Source of the DNA: Gammaproteobacteria bacterium
Lineage (GTDB): Bacteria; Pseudomonadota; Gammaproteobacteria; Nitrosococcales; Methylophagaceae
NCBI GenBank assembly: GCA_029882915.1
Contig: JAOUJZ010000010.1
Coordinates: 1-52,077, forward strand
Length of the DNA stretch: 52,077 nt
Reading direction: 5' to 3'
The translations under genes and the position numbers were made by a program. The notes under the pieces were generated by a model. It made no database searches. It was not told the DNA's origin and was given only the letters and a program-made list of their open reading frames with translations. Each line of letters begins with the position of its first letter. Within the stretch, counting starts at the first letter, position 1. Of the stretch, positions 50,064 through 52,077 are shown one piece after another.

Positions 50064-50227
50064 ATTATAGCTAAAACTAGATGCTTAATATATTGAAGCT
50101 TAATGATAGAACATTCTGGAAATAGATGACGGAGCACACCCTAAATTCTGAAACTTATAAATTTATCCATTTAAAACAGAAATACATTTATGGATATGAC
50201 TAATACATACTTAACTATAAAGGTTAG

Positions 50228-51187
50228 ATGATGATCTATAACAGCATTTTGGACACAATTGGCAATACACCTGTAGTTAGAGTTAACAATATCGCTCCTA
50301 AGCATATTGAAATGTATGTCAAAATTGAGTCTTTCAACCCAATGGCATCTGTGAAGGATCGACTGGCATTTGCCGTGATTGACGATGCTGAACGAAGAGG
50401 TGTACTTAAGCCGGGTCAAACAGTAGTTGAAGCAACTTCTGGAAATACTGGAATTGCGTTAGCGATGGTCTGTGCTGCCAAAGGCTACCCCTTTGTAGCC
50501 ACTATGGTAGAAACCTTCTCGATTGAGCGGCGTAAAATCATGCGCGCACTGGGTGCCAAGGTCATCCTAACACCGGCCGCTGAACGTGGTACTGGCATGG
50601 TTAAAAAGGCAGAAGAATTGGCTGACAAGCATGGCTGGTTTTTAGCTCGTCAATTCGAAAACCCTGCCAACCCTGCATATCACCGTAACACTACTGGCCC
50701 TGAAATCCTGCGTGATTTTGCTGGTCGACGTCTAGATTACTGGGTCTCTGGCTGGGGCACCGGCGGAACACTCACTGGCGCAGGTGAAATAATTAAACTA
50801 GCGCGTCCTGACACTAAAATTGTCGCTACTGAGCCTGCCGCTGCATCTATGTTGGGTGGCAAGGAATGGGCGCCTCATAAGATACAGGGTTGGACACCTG
50901 ACTTTGTTCCAGATGTTTTAAATAAAGATGTTTATGATGAATTACACCCAGTCACAGACGATGAAGCCAAGGAGTGGGCACTACGCCTAGCGGCAGAAGA
51001 AGGTATCTTCGTAGGTCTATCCTGTGGAGGGACTATGGCTGCGGCAATGAAAGTTGCAGAAACAGCAGAGCAAGGGTCTGTGATTTTAGCAATGATGCCA
51101 GATACCGGTGAACGCTATCTTTCTACCTTCCTGTTTGAAGGCATGAATGAAGGATCTGATGATGAATGGTTGGAAAGCTTAGGATAG
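50228..51187 (+). CDS. cysK: Cysteine synthase (O-acetylserine sulfhydrylase)
   Basis: 319 aa. Builds L-cysteine from O-acetylserine and sulfide with PLP. Seen: NSILDTIGNTPVVRVNNIAP, MASVKDRLAFAV with PLP-Lys43, VVEATSGNTGIALAMVCA (SGNTG substrate loop), VSGWGTGGTLTGAGEIIK (phosphate-binding GTGGT) and EGIFVGLSCGGTMAAAMKVA. An ATG three bases later has better spacing to AAGG and may be the true start. CysK versus CysM cannot be fully separated. It is monocistronic, far from the other cys genes but in the same pathway, between the kinase and an rRNA operon. Confidence 0.95.
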   Translation: MMIYNSILDTIGNTPVVRVNNIAPKHIEMYVKIESFNPMASVKDRLAFAVIDDAERRGVLKPGQTVVEATSGNTGIALAMVCAAKGYPFVATMVETFSIERRKIMRALGAKVILTPAAERGTGMVKKAEELADKHGWFLARQFENPANPAYHRNTTGPEILRDFAGRRLDYWVSGWGTGGTLTGAGEIIKLARPDTKIVATEPAAASMLGGKEWAPHKIQGWTPDFVPDVLNKDVYDELHPVTDDEAKEWALRLAAEEGIFVGLSCGGTMAAAMKVAETAEQGSVILAMMPDTGERYLSTFLFEGMNEGSDDEWLESLG

Positions 51188-51313
51188 ACAACTATTAGAG
51201 ATTTAAGGATACTCATACAAAATCGTTCAATCAGGCCCATCAAACTTGAATAAAAAAAGAGCTTACCCTCAATGAGGCAGTGATTGTATTGAGGTCCGGC
51301 TACAAATTTAAGA

Positions 51314-51346
51314 CAAAAAAATACCCAGACCACAACGTGGACTGGG
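51314..51346 (-). terminator. Intrinsic terminator of the rRNA operon
   Basis: On the minus strand CCCAG-T-CCAC / GTGG-T-CTGGG forms an 9-pair stem with one T-T mismatch and a 3-base loop, followed by TATTTTTTTG. It begins 15 bases past the 5S 3' end. A textbook rRNA operon terminator. Confidence 0.92.
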
Positions 51347-51361
51347 GATCTTTGTATAAAA

Positions 51362-51477
51362 ACCTGGCAGTGACCTACTTTCACATGGGAACTCCCACAC
51401 TATCATCGGCGCTAAATCGTTTCACTTCTGAGTTCGGGATGGGATCAGGTGGGTCCAACTCGCTATGGCCGCCAAGT
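51362..51477 (-). rRNA. rrf: 5S ribosomal RNA
   Basis: 116 nt on the minus strand. It begins ACTTGGCGGCCATAGCGAG and ends AGTAGGTCACTGCCAGGT; the first seven bases (ACTTGGC) pair with the last seven (GCCAGGT), with one G-U pair, as helix I, which sets the ends. The internal CCGAACTCAGAAGTGAAACG loop is conserved. It follows 23S on the same strand. Confidence 0.97.
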
Positions 51478-51553
51478 ATAACTGGCCGTCAGCTGTCGCT
51501 AACTAATTCGGGAAGTAAAATCAAGGTGTCGAAGTCGTGCAATTATGTCTTCG

Positions 51554-51575
51554 AACCCCAAGTTACCTTGGGGTT
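51554..51575 (-). other. 9-bp perfect hairpin in the 23S-5S spacer
   Basis: AACCCCAAG and CTTGGGGTT flank a 4-base loop, directly after the 23S 3' end. Probably a processing signal or spacer structure in the rRNA precursor; no tRNA gene lies in the roughly 100-base spacer. Confidence 0.55.

Positions 51576-52077
<502 letters not shown>

Overview
The window looks like a chromosomal segment of a moderately AT-rich gammaproteobacterium. The order lpoA / rsmI / rnpB / mraZ / rsmH, the ribH-nusB-thiL-pgpA run, and a mtnA / MTA-deaminase / ubiG / HAD-phosphatase block like that of Pseudomonas all point there. An APS-type CysH, a CysI-DUF934 pair, HpnC and a TPP-controlled thiamine uptake operon would fit a Methylophaga-like or other aquatic gammaproteobacterium, but that placement is inference. 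No prophage, insertion sequence or CRISPR array was seen; nearly everything is core or near-core genome.

Layout. 1-6.6 kb: start of the division/cell-wall cluster on the minus strand (rsmH cut by the window edge, mraZ with a clear promoter and three MraZ boxes), RNase P RNA, rsmI, then divergent lpoA, a frameshifted yraN, dolP, hemJ and a PilZ protein. 6.6-14.3 kb: a minus-strand information-processing block (OmpA-family lipoprotein, rlmB, rpsF-rpsR-DUF2232-rplI, dnaB, alr, radA) with a predicted S6:S18 autoregulatory leader before rpsF. 14.3-18.2 kb: plus-strand moaB, a thioredoxin-fold protein, a secreted alpha/beta hydrolase, rnd and a PfkB kinase. 18.3-23.8 kb: type IV pilin island with minor pilins of unusual size (PilV-like of 640 aa, PilX-like of 426 aa), a major-pilin-like gene and a second FimT. 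23.8-29.3 kb: pgpA-thiL-nusB-ribH-apaH-DUF934-cysI, all on the minus strand. 29.5-31.2 kb: DUF3465, a hypoxanthine/uracil-DNA glycosylase and a NYN-LOTUS protein. 31.3-36.4 kb: sulfate assimilation (cysN, cysD, an APS-reductase type cysH, a TusA-like protein, a TauE exporter) divergent from cysB, with a 9-bp inverted repeat between them. 36.5-40.6 kb: a zinc-ribbon protein, a second PilZ, then TPP riboswitch - TonB receptor - YkoF-like - PnuC/PnuT. 40.6-45.9 kb: methylthioadenosine salvage and quinone genes. 45.9-51.2 kb: rmuC, hpnC, a histidine kinase with no adjacent regulator, and cysteine synthase. 51.3-52.1 kb: end of an rRNA operon (5S and the 3' part of 23S) on the minus strand.

How the parts fit. 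Sulfate becomes APS (CysDN), APS is reduced directly to sulfite (4Fe-4S CysH), sulfite to sulfide (CysI with DUF934), and sulfide is built into cysteine by the synthase at 50.2 kb; CysB is the likely switch. Thiamine taken up by the riboswitch-controlled operon would be phosphorylated through ThiL at 24-25 kb. No convincing new defence or mobile system was found. The least ordinary parts are the remodelled minor-pilin cluster, the riboswitch expression platform, the degenerate phosphotransferase next to mtnA, and the broken yraN.
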